From positions 1 through 64,000 of the forward strand of contig JASANE010028731.1 of the NCBI GenBank assembly GCA_030248225.1: a stretch of 64,000 bases of DNA, given 5' to 3'. Position numbers and translations under genes: made by a program. Positions 31,501 through 43,500 of the stretch are shown here, piece by piece. Each line of letters opens with the position of its first letter. The first letter of the stretch is position 1. The DNA comes from Trileptium ribeirensis. Taxonomy: Eukaryota; Nematoda; Enoplea; Enoplida; Thoracostomopsidae. The notes under the pieces are model-generated. The model was not told the origin of the DNA. It searched no databases and saw nothing but the letters and a program-made list of their open reading frames with translations.

Positions 31501-34500
31501 GCAGGGGTGATAGTACACCTCCTTGAGGGAAGCCCCGAGTAGCTCTGACACTGGCAGTTGTCTTGCCTAGTTTTGCCAGAACTATTCTTGAATTAAGCAG
31601 GTTAACCAGCCAGTTCTTTATATATTCCGGCAACTGGAATCGGCTGAGACCAGCTAAGATGTATTCTATCATAGTACTGTCAAAGGCTCCAGACACATCC
31701 GCAAAAACAGCTACCACGTATTTGCCTTTGTGCATCTCCCCTTCAATCCAGGATGTGGTAGCATGCAGGGCCGAGATTGTACTTCTACCACACCTGTACG
31801 CATGCTGATTCCGATGTAACGGATACTTGACCAATATCACATCCCTAATATAATTATCAATAATTTTCTCCATAGTTTTAAGAAGAAAGGAAGAAAGACA
31901 AATTGGTCTAAACGCCTTTGGATCCATATAGTCCCTCTTGCCCGGTTTGGGTATTAATATTAAACTGACATGAAACTGGAACGTGGGAAAAATTAGCCGG
32001 ACCCAGAACCCGAATCTTCGGGGAGCCGGAATTCCGGTTATTCCCTGATATATATGTATACATATAAGTTCCCCTATAAGCTATGTATAATCGTCGTGTG
32101 GCGCAGGGGAAAAGCGATGGTATCACAATCATAAGGTCACATTTTCGAGCCGTCCTATGCGCATCTTCTTGAGCAAAAGACTAAAATTATGTTGCTTCAG
32201 GGTACCCGCCCACCTGTAAAATCCATACGCGCTTGCTCAGGCGCTTCGACAACTCTGACTGCTATTGCCACCAAAAGCGAGATCAGCACCCGCACTCAAA
32301 GTATAACTTAGGGAGCTTTACTACCTAGGAGGCCAAACGTAAGACAATGTAAAGAAGTATTTAACATTTCTGAGGACTGCTTAAAAACAGTAATAAGTGC
32401 CGAATTTTTCTGTTCGGCGATATACCTGTTACACGACTTTTGATAGAGCATTGTTTAAACTGGCGGACCATAATAGCGGAGCATTTTAAAAGCTCCGTGC
32501 AGCACCCCAGAGGGATAGCAAAACACCTAACGTACTTTCAAAACAGCGAAACCATCACGTTTCGATAGAAAAATAACCAAATGCGCCCATTAATCCTACC
32601 CAAAAACCACGAAGCTCATTGATACTTTAATTCAGAGAAAAATGGAAGTTCCGGCTAAGGCTAATTTCGGTACCGGTTACTCACTGATATATATAAAGAA
32701 GCGTAGCCCAACTGAGTTTATTATCAATATTAATAAAATACTATTATGGGACGGAACGTCTAAACACATATAGCCAATTTTTTGTTTCGCTACACACTTC
32801 ATAGTCCTAATGTTTGAAAAACAGGTTAACTTACTTCCGGCTTTTGTTGTTGTTGCCACATCATGGTTTTCAGTAGTAACAACGTCTGATTTGTCCTTGC
32901 GTCGTTGACCGAATTTTCGTACTTCAGGCGACGATTGGTCGGACGGGTCGAAGAGCTGAAACAAAACGTATTAACGCTATGATTATTGTACGATTTAGGA
33001 CTATGTCACGCTTTTTTGAAACACACCAACGAACAAACGACATTATGTGGGGGAATTACAATTTTATTTATGATATAAAATAACCCCTAGACCTTTAAAT
33101 AGAACTAGTTTTTTTTATGCAATTAATATTCAAATATTGAATGGCCGTTGTTGTAGCTCTGAATGATGTAGACGTCGCTTAATTAGAAATTTCAGGATCC
33201 AGGTACATACAAGATGTCCGAACATTCATCGCCTCCAATAACTGAGTTGTTTAGATTCCGAAAGTACGTACCAGATGTCCGAACATTCATCGCCTCTAAT
33301 AACTGAGTTGTTTAGATTCCGAAAGTACGTACCAGATGTCCGAACATTTATCGCGTCCAATAACTGAGTTGTTTAGATTCCGAAAGTACGTACCAGATGT
33401 CCGAACATTCATCGCCTCCAATAACTGAGTCGTTTACATTCCGAAAGTACGTACCAGATGTCCGAACATTCATCGCCTCCAATAACTGAGTTGTTTACAT
33501 TCCGAAAGTACGTCCAAATGCCATAGTATTACTTACTGATAGAAAAAATGCACTCGCAAAATATAATTTAAATATATTGCCTTCAAAATGCTCCAAATTC
33601 CGACTCAGATTAAATAATTTTAACGAATGCGAAATACAAAAATCCACTAACCTCTTGCTTCTCGTCGTTCACCGGCTTATAATCGTTATCCTCAACAGTG
33701 TCGTAATCGGTCATTTCACCTTCAAACGTAGTTTCGTCCGTATCGGTGTCTACTTTCGTAGCAGGCATACCGTCGATGGTATTGTTCATTTCCAACGAGA
33801 TTGTATGACCCTGAAAAGAAAGCAAGCGTACACATTGGACTTCTTGGAGCTCCCAAAACTTTATATAACATCTTCGGGGTCATTTGCGACTCCGAAAAAG
33901 GAGGAGATCACAAATAGGCTCACACTCGTTGGTAAAAATTCTATATTTCATTAAGAAACGGTCTAATGAATCGACTTAAATAGCTTACAATGAACTTTCA
34001 AACAATCAATGCACCACCAGCACTGATGTTTTGTTTATTTGGCGTTAAGATTAAATATTATTAAATTTCCAATACTACCATTGCTTTATGGTCGCTGATA
34101 AATAATCCCCAAATCGGAAATGGATCAGTGAAGAGGTCGTATTTTAACAGAGTGGCCGTGATGGGCCAAATAGAGGTCGCCCTCCTATCCTTACTCCCAG
34201 GGACTACACCTAACGTGACATTATTAAACAGTGAGTCAGACCTGGAAATCAGCAATAATTTATGACAACTCTATAACTAATAACACAAGGTTTTAAAAGT
34301 TAACCGGATCCGTAATATATACAATAAATATTTCACAGGGCCTCTTGAAGGGCGATTAAAGTCATTGATCTGACATATGTAATGTTTTAAGATAGAATTA
34401 CGGTGGATAAAGTGACAGATATACAACATTCTGCCTAGGCAAAGCGATTGCCGCTACCAGGTGAGACTGATTTTTAAGACAAATTCGGCACTCACCTGAG

Positions 34501-37500
34501 TAATCCGACTCTTTGCGTCCTGGCCAACCGCTGGGTCTTCATGTTGCTGAGAGGCGGCAGTGGCAACTTCTTTTTGATCTTCGCCGCCGTCGGCGGCCTT
34601 ACCGTCATCGTCGGTTGACACTGGTGGCTGACTTCTACGCAACTCGTCTTGCTGTTGTTGCTGCTCGACCAGTTTTGCTGCTTCGACTTCTTGCCGTCGT
34701 AGTTTCCACGTTTCGTACGCCTCAAGAAGACGCTGTTTGGCTGCGTCGACCATTTTGTCAAACTTTTCTCTGCCAATCGTCGGCGGTGCTGCATTCAACT
34801 AAAAAAACTATATCGATATGTATATATTTAATAACGAAGGCGGACAGAAAACTACTAAAAACATCAACAACAATGATATTTCAAGAAACAATGAGCATTC
34901 AGATGCACCCACTAGAGTGCGGTGTACAAATGAAGAGGCGAACTTGCCAGTATATGTACACATACAAGTACTTATGGTGTAAGGTTCAGGATACGAAAAG
35001 AAATAACACCGTTCTCCCGAAGTGTTATGCTTAATTTACTACTGGCTCATACCGTTAGAGGTGAATTATGAAGCACATTCCAACAGTGGCAAAACAAATC
35101 CAAATCGATACTCCTAAATTTCCTAATATGCGATCCACAACTGAACAATATTAAAATTCCGTCTTAGAAGAAAGCATGGAAAATTTCGACCATTGACCAA
35201 AAGAAAAAATATTATGAAAATCTCTCACTGAAGTTACAATTGTAAGTATAGGCATTTGTGACTTTTGCTATTGCAAAACGTTCATTCTTATCTAAAGACC
35301 ACATTCTCATAAAATAATAAATTGGTGACCTCACCTGTTCCAAATTCTTCAAAAAATTCTCGCGATCGCTTTCAAGGCGAGCTTTCTTTGCTTTAAATTT
35401 CTCCTCCAACTGCTGTAATTCTGTTATCAGTTTCTTCTAAAATAATGAATCAATATAACACAATGCACAATTCTCGGCTTCATACTGTCTATTTATACAA
35501 ACATCACTCCTGTAATTGTGTTTGATGAATATGTGATCCTAAAAGTTCATGAACCCTGAAGCCATTGAAAACCTTAAAACCTAATCGAGCCTAAACCCAA
35601 CGAAAATAACCGACAGCTCAACAAGTATCTGTGCTGGTGTCTAAACAGCCTAACCCTCGTATTCAACCTACCAGACAGGTTTTTTTAAAAATTCATGCTG
35701 TGCTTAAATGTGTGTTTTTAGTTAACCTGCAAATACCCAAATACCCCGTAGGGAAGGTCAGGCAATGATAAATAACCGGCTACTAGCAATTTTATACTAA
35801 TACATGCATTATATATTTATACAATAGACCTGGAAGAATTAGAATGATAGCACTTTCATGATCAATACAGATGTACCACAGTTATAAACATAGTCGGTTT
35901 ATAAGCATTCAGCGTTCAAAAATTTTTGTTTTTGTAACCTTTTAGTTAAACAGTGCAGGTGTGCTACATTTTGTGTTTTTTGAAATTTCACTATGTTTTT
36001 GCACTAAGAAAAACACAAAAAACCATGCTACCGGAAGAAGACCTACATAGACAATTCTCTTGCTGATCTGTACGCAATACACAACCAAACAATTAATGAT
36101 AGACTATATTCAGGAAATCGGGTTAATTGACTCATGAAAAGACATGAAATAGGCACGCTTGACTCTAGATAACCAAACCATTGTATTCAGTATACCGGAA
36201 AACTCCTATATGTACTATTTTGATGTAATGTACCAAACTATTGAAGACCGGGTATTTTCTGAAAACAGGATTATTGACAATAAACACAATGAAAATGTCT
36301 GAAAAGCCCTTAGATACTCGAGCTGGACTCTAGATAACCAAACCATCGTATTCAGCCCAACGGAGAATTTATATAAACAATAATTCTTGAAGACCTGTCC
36401 GCAATACGTAACCAAACAGCGGAAGAAAGACAATATCCTGAAAATCGGGTTCATTGACCATAAACAAATTTAAAACCCATGAAATATGCACCTGGACATT
36501 AGATAAATGAGACAGTTGAATAAACAAATCATTGTATTTAGCCTTAAAAATACACAATAAAGACCATTCTAGATGCCTTGCGCGCAATACGTAACCAGAC
36601 AAATGAAAACTCACTTTTCAGAAATCGAGTACGTCGATCAGAATATCCTTGAAACCCCAAAAAGGTATAATACAGTCAAGCTGGACTCTTGTTAGAAACG
36701 CATCGTATCCAGGTGTTTGGTATCCTAATCGGCACTCACTGTACGGTTAAAACAAGCAATATCAAGGCGAAATTTGAAAAAATCGATGTCGATGAACCAT
36801 ATTCGGGCCCATAGCGGTCCAGGGTGTGGCCTCACAGAAAAGTCGTAGTCAGCAAAGTTGCAGGTCTTGATGAACCCATAAAACCCCGATTTTGCAATTT
36901 TGACTATGGAAGATAGGGTCGGGGCTGTTAGCGTTCAACTAAAGGGCAACACATCCTCATCACTTTTGCTATCGAATAAAAAATTTACCGAAGTTCATTC
37001 GTCCGAAAATGAGTTATGAAGGACAGAAACAGACAATAAATAAATTTTCACGATTTTCCCACCAGCACCCTCAGTGTAAACTCCGCTCGCTTTGCTGGCT
37101 CCGTTTCGATAAGTAAAAGAAAACAAGCAGCCCAAAAAACAAAATTGATATCAATAACAATATACTAATCTTTACAGACTTACTGATCAGAATAAATGAT
37201 GTGTGGTCATAAAATGTATCAGAACCAGAAACCTGTTTAGTCAAAATTTCTCTTCTTCGCTGTTTATTTTAAATTTTGGACAATAATTGGAAAACAGGAG
37301 TTCTAACAAAAAAAACTGAGGCATTGCAAATTTGCGTCTTTCGATAAGAGTAGTATCTGACAACTATGACAAACGTTATAACTCAAAATGCCACGGAAAC
37401 CGGTTAAACCGGTATCAGTGGTTCCGAATTTTTGGTTAGAAATCAATTTAGGCAACATTTAAAGTTTCACAAAAGTGGCAAATAGCCCCTGGCAGAAAAT

Positions 37501-40500
37501 ATCGAAAATCCAACAATAAAGCCGTGTCGAGTTATAATAATTGTCACAGTAAGACTATGAATATTTAATGTTACCATTATTTTAGGAAACTTCACTCGCT
37601 CAGTTTCACCTATGCTCAGTCGTTACCCGTTATTTGTAATATGGATGTACAACAATAAAATATGGATGTGTAGCCTTGTAACCGTGAAGAATCCACCGTT
37701 ATTACGTACCTCATGTATGCCCAACGAATGAACCTGTCGTTTGAGTGAATTTAGTCGATTTACCGAGACAATGCCACGCATATCGGGCACCGTTGAAGGG
37801 CTCAAAATTTCGGCAATCAAATTATGATTACGATGAAAACGTGCCGCAGCGACGTGCTTAATCGACCATTGCTGCTCTGGACCTGGTAAAATGCAAAATT
37901 CGCTGGTATTAAAAAACTAACTAGAACGCCAGTCTAGACATACCGAAATTCTACGACAAGTATTAACAAATCAGGTTTCCAACCATACAAACAACAACAG
38001 TATGGTCAAATTTGGTTAATTAAAATTACTACATTTTACGTTGTTGTTCCTATATATAAAATGAACCACAGGAAACACTACAATGTTCAAACGGCAATAG
38101 GAAATCAAAAATTCACAATAAATTATTCAAAAAAACAACTTCTGTTAATAAATTGGCTTTGCTTGGCTATAAAAAGAATCTTTTAACGTCCCAATCCTTA
38201 GTAAGACATAACTGTTTCTGAAGTTTTACTCATATCTTTTGAAGTTAACATGCTTGTTTAATGTATCATTAAATCGCGACAAAGGTGGGATTCGAATTCA
38301 CGAGCTAAGACTTTAACCAACCTAAAACTGTCATCAGCGATGGCTGGTACACTTCCACGACGACGGGCGAGCGTAGCATTTTGTATCCGATCCAAAGACA
38401 AACGATAAACCATAACCATTCAACAAACATATCGCAATAATCGTCCCATTCTGTGAGGAATGAAGTGATTTTCATAAGATTTCTATAAAGGATGACAACA
38501 AGAGTTGTGACTATTGTGAAACTACCGTAGTTGACCAGCACAGACCAAAGCATATTGAATCAAAACGTACGTACACCATCAAAGTTAGATTAAATCCTCG
38601 TATAGCGAATCTCACCACTGATGGGAAACGACGACCTGTTCCCTTATTCACTTTTGTTAATAAAATAAAAAACACGACGCCTTCACCTCCTTCGTCCTCT
38701 TCAACCGGTTGTATAAAAACCCGGCCGCGGCTGTCATTTCGGGCCTGGGCTTCGCTCCTCGACTTGTCTTCTGAAAACAAAAACACTAAGTTGCAAACGT
38801 GTTGCCACAACGTTTTTACAACAAAAAGTAACTCAGCTGTCAAACAGTAGCTAGTGAGTACAACGATATTACTATGACACAATAATTTTTTTTCTTCACT
38901 TAATAGATGAATCGCATAATTATTGCAACATTATTATTTGCACAATGTGACTATCACCGCATCTACATTTACAGTACACTAGCATCTCGCAAGCGAGGAT
39001 GAAACGGAGCGAGCGTGGTTTCATTTTTAAGTTATTTTGTTTAATCAGCTGAAACAGGCTGTGTTTGATGTATATACTACCCTAAAACCTCTTGAACCCT
39101 GAACCCATAAAAATCCAAAAACCTCGTCAACCCTAACCCCATCGAAAATAACTGGCAACGCATCAAGTATTTGTGCTGGCCTCCAGATAATCAAACCATC
39201 CTATCCAGCCTACTTACATAATTCTTAATCACCTGTATATACGCAATATGTAACCAAACATCTGAAGACAGATTATATTCTGAAAATATAGTTCATTGCC
39301 TCGAAACCCATTAAAATTCCAAAGCATGAAAGATGCACGCTGCACTCTAGATTGCCAAATCGTTGTATTCAGCTTTCATAAAAACCTATATAGGGCATTC
39401 TTGGTGCCCAATACATAACCAAACAAATGAAAACACATTGCATTTTGGAAATTGGGTTAATCGACCGTTAAACCATTGAGGACACCATGAATAGGTATAA
39501 TATTACCGATGTTGAACTCTAAATAGCAAAACCACCGTATTCAGCGTCCTTGAAAACCCATTATACACTCATAACGTAAAAAACCTACAATAACAAACTG
39601 AAATTTTAAAAATCGCTGCAAGGGGTCCACGAAAAATTCAAAATGCCCGAGAAACCAAGTACCCGCCGTGTGTGCAAGTCCATGTCGAAGACATGTGACA
39701 AACAACTCCATCGGTACGGTACACAATTCCACAACGGTTTCGACTAAATCATTACTATTATATTTATGGTTCATTATTTCCTATGGTTATGCGCGTATTG
39801 AAAGGTGAAGTACATTACGAAGAGTATGCATTGTTTGATGTAAACAAAAATAAGAGCAAAATTAATAACAAATTCTATTTTTGGGAACAAATCTTTCGCA
39901 CGAGTTATAAAGCGAGTGACAGTCATTTTTGGCGAGTACTGTATCAGTCGAGGCGATGTCCACAGCGTTCTGCTGTTCCGATAAAACATCCTTCACCGCT
40001 ACTGACAATATTTATAATTTTCCTAATCGACTAGACACGGGGCTCGCTAATTTATAGCAAAGCTAAAACTTTTTATAAATAAAAGCTCAATGAACAAGAC
40101 GACTGCTGAAATATACGATTTTACCTAGTACGTACCCTTTCCCTTTACTTGCAAATACGCTTGATATGCCGGCGAATTTCGATACGCTTTCATCGCTTTC
40201 TCATACTCTGTCTTAAATTAATAAAGTAAAAATATTATTAATATGAGCGACCTTCGCCGAAAACTCCAATGGGCCATTGCAACGTAATGTAAAGACCCCG
40301 AATACTACATTTAAGACAAACCTATCATTGGCCTCTCCAAATAGGGTGAATTCTTCTCTCCCCCCCCTTCAATTCCCCAATTTCATGCCCCATAGGTAAA
40401 TTTTGGCCTCCCGCAGATCATGCTACAATGTATTTTCCAGCGGCACTAAAATTAACAAATTTTCGTCTCATGAGCTAAGAAATGTGCGAATTTTCCAGTA

Positions 40501-43500
40501 CTTTGGCTATTACCCCTGCAGGGCTATAAATCCCAAAAACTGGCTATTTCAGACGGTTACAGTACTTTATGGTCGCCCAGATGAAAGGAGAACACCTCCC
40601 CACCCAATCATCACATTGAATCGCCCCAGGTATTTTCGAATCCCCAGTTCCGAACCGGGGAACTACCAAGGTTATGTCCCCAAGTATAATTTTGGCAGTT
40701 TGGAGAAGCCAGTATTACGCAATTTTCTGCAACATTGCAGTTTCAGCATTTTTTCACAAACTACGCATAGGAAACGAAAGACCAAAAAGCGACAATTAGT
40801 TACAATCCCATTCCATTGGTTAAACAAAACGACTGATGCTAGAAAATATTACGAAATAGGCGTTTTGAAGATTCCCAATAAGCCATGTACATTTCGTCGT
40901 TGTAAAATAAACATTTTTATCAGAAAACAATAAGTTTAAATAAGCCGCTATAAAATGGCCCTACCAAAAATTTCGCTTAGACACAAGTCATAAATAAAAA
41001 ATAAGCGTAGCCATCAATAGATGGGTTTTCCGAACTTCCTCGAAAGTAGCTGAGGTGAGGACGCCTAACTGGATGGAGCTGCGGGGCGAGACATTCGGCT
41101 ACTCCAAGTGGACATCATATAGCGTATTTTGGCAGAAAGTTTGACGACTTTAGCCCCGAAGAGCAGAAATCTGTGGATTTTTAAGCTTTTTCACAGAAAA
41201 TAATTTTAAAAATTATTAAGGAATATTTGAAAAGTTGAAAAATAATATTTCATAAAACCTCGGCATATTTTTTACAACGCAGAGAGAAATTACCATATTT
41301 GTAGTAGCGGAAAACGGATCTGAGAAAACTGGGCTGAAGGCGTAACTGGGGGTACACTTAATACCTAACCTCCCTTCGCGCCAGTGGGATTGCGAGAATA
41401 TCAAGAATTTAATAAATGATATTGGCTGCAATCAATTCAGATTAGTGTAATGATACTGGCATCTGACCAAATATAAAGAACATACGATGTAGTTTGGCTC
41501 AGTTATAGAGGCATGTATATGCCAAATGAAATTTAATAGTACACGTCTGATGACTGTCATACGTGTTGGAGTCCTGCAAGCGCAGGCCTCGCGGGGTTGA
41601 TGCGGTTCATTATAACAACATTAAGGCTGCTGACCCTATAAAGATGCCGGCTACCCAGGTGGCAGAACTGGTCGGCATGATCTACTACGATACCGTTAAG
41701 CAATATATGACCATAACTCCCTCGCATGCTGGTCGTGACTTTGGTCTTTTAGCAGGTCATTACTAAACTGATGCGTTTTTCCTGCTGCATAAACTAGATA
41801 TTGAACATCGCTTGCAGCTCTTAGTGAATGGAGTAACTACCGGTATGTCGTCAGCATGGTCGGCATATGCGAACGTCAGGCTGCCTCATAATCATTATGT
41901 TTGGTCACATTAATCGATAAATATCGCATTTCCTATAAACAATGCCGATGCCAAAATTCACTAATTTGTTTTTTCAGTATCCGTATAGCATGATAAACCT
42001 AGACTAACAATTCGTTTTCGTTGAGAAGCGAAGCCATCTCGTTTGCCGAAAACGATATTTAGCCTTTCATAGAAAATAAATCAATTTCACATGCCTTCTC
42101 GTTGTCATATTCAGCGATATATGGCGCTTTTTCGGACTCAGGCAGGTCGCGCCACATTGCGCCTAATATCTTTCCGATATCCCATAGCCGCGCGTCAGGC
42201 TTGCTCACCTTCGCAGTTTCCCACATCTAAAAACAAAAAATACTCTTCATTTTAATTGAAATCGAATTAAGCAGAATTTCAAAGATAGCGTTCGATTATG
42301 ATAAAAAAATTCTTTTAGTACGGCTACGCCACGCTTAATATATATGCTTTGAAAAATTTTAAGATTTCTAATTATTTGAACCACAATAGTATCTGCAACT
42401 TTGTGTCTACTTTTTGGGCTTGCGCTGCTTCAACGATATCTTCATCAAATTCCCTTAAAACCTCCATGAATAATTGAAAAGTATGATTTTGGTCAGTGGA
42501 TGCAACCAACCGACGTTATCAACTTTATTATTTTCAAAGACGTGGCACCAAAAAATAGCCAACATGCAAAATCCTCTCATAGCGAGCTGTGTTGGCTAAT
42601 TTCTTAACGCAACAGTAGTGCATGAAAACAGAAGCATTTGCACTGAATCCGACTATACTCAATGCTGTAGAAGCCTTTCGAATTCAATTAACTCTGAAAA
42701 TGCAATTTGTTCGGAAGATAAGTATAGATTCCGAGTATACGGTCACTGAACAAAGAAAAATGGTTTTATGGATTTGAAATCCGCTGAAACCATTAATCAC
42801 AGCAGTCCAATGTACTCAATTATTATATATCCCTATAATAATAATTCTATATTTATATCGCTGCGGAACCATCGTCAAAGAACTATGTAGCAAGCGATAG
42901 AACTTAATGGCAGCGACTGCTTCATATGGGGCAAGTTCTTGGACGCCGCGTTGAAGACCCTTAAGTGCAAGTAAGTCTATCGCTACCCCCTTAATATCTA
43001 CTATCAAGTCGCACATTCGAAAGAAAACAGTATGCGTCCTGCGACCGACTCCCGCGATACAATTGATAACATCCCAAATACACCTTCCTGAGCCGCAACC
43101 AAAGTCCCAGAAGTATAATAATGCATTTTTAAAACATTACAAATTGTATAGGACATAATTACCAGTTCGTCCAATTCCTAAAACTACCTAAACATTTTAG
43201 GTGTACCAATTACAATGTTCAAAAAAGACTATGATTTCGATGACCATTTTTCACCTTGGACACTGGACAAATACTGTTGTTTCCAGTGGGTTCAGCAAAC
43301 ACTGACATTAAAACATAATTGCTCACACCTTTATGCACAATTATTAAATCGAAAAACGGTGCCAAAATTTTAAAATAGTTTGATCCCATTTGAGCAATTT
43401 TGAAATACCGTCTCAGAGGGTAAACCTCGTTAAGTACTGTAGTAATCTTCAAAGAATTAGCAAATAAAATAATCCTATAGGCCCGGACACTGGTTTCAAC

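Larger units (their letters stand above)
29726..31990 (-). mobile_element. 5'-truncated non-LTR retrotransposon (RT + RNase H + CCHC), frameshifted
   Basis: Minus-strand relic of an I/LOA/R1-group LINE. It begins mid-RT at about 31990 (ILIPKPGKRDYMDPKAFRPI). RT motifs: HAYRCGRSTISALH, FADVSGAFDS, GGVLSPLLWSLVVDDLL and the catalytic box AYSDD in place of the usual YADD. RNase H follows: CYTDGSLMD, FQSEIVAICR, IFSDSQAALKAL, WVKGHSGIRGNEIAD. Then a CCHC-like CEYCRQ...EHFVFRC. The frame shifts once at 31184-31181 (TCAAAATGAG): the family's YLGxxLDSKMSW reading continues smoothly in the other frame, so this is a 1-nt indel. The stop is at about 29814. The 3' end has a hairpin (GGTCCTAATAGTAGGACC) and a (GATTA)n tail at about 29727-29742. 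Inserted in the same orientation as the host gene. Confidence 0.88.
28559..32834 (-). other. Last intron of the SMARCE1 homologue (4.3 kb)
   Basis: Starts GTAAGT and ends TTATTTAG on the minus strand. It houses a truncated LINE (29726-31990), two solo hAT-type ends (about 31990-32042 and about 32640-32683), a tRNA-like segment (32093-32165), and at 29339-29470 a patch of a repeat shared with 24400-24700 and 51000-51200 (CATGGGCCCATTTTAGAACC). 28573-29330 has no recognisable gene. Confidence 0.7.

Noticed and set aside
33203..33512. CRISPR-like or regulatory array of 61-bp units
   Set aside because: No variable spacers; a simple five-copy minisatellite in an intron.
38283..38330. Possible tRNA gene on the minus strand
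   Set aside because: It has a good B box (GAATTCGAATCCC), but the acceptor and anticodon stems do not form; at best a SINE fragment.
40403..40933. 176-codon plus-strand frame
   Set aside because: It lies in the GC-donor intron of the SMARCE1 homologue, has no recognisable domain, and its composition fits AT-rich repeat DNA.
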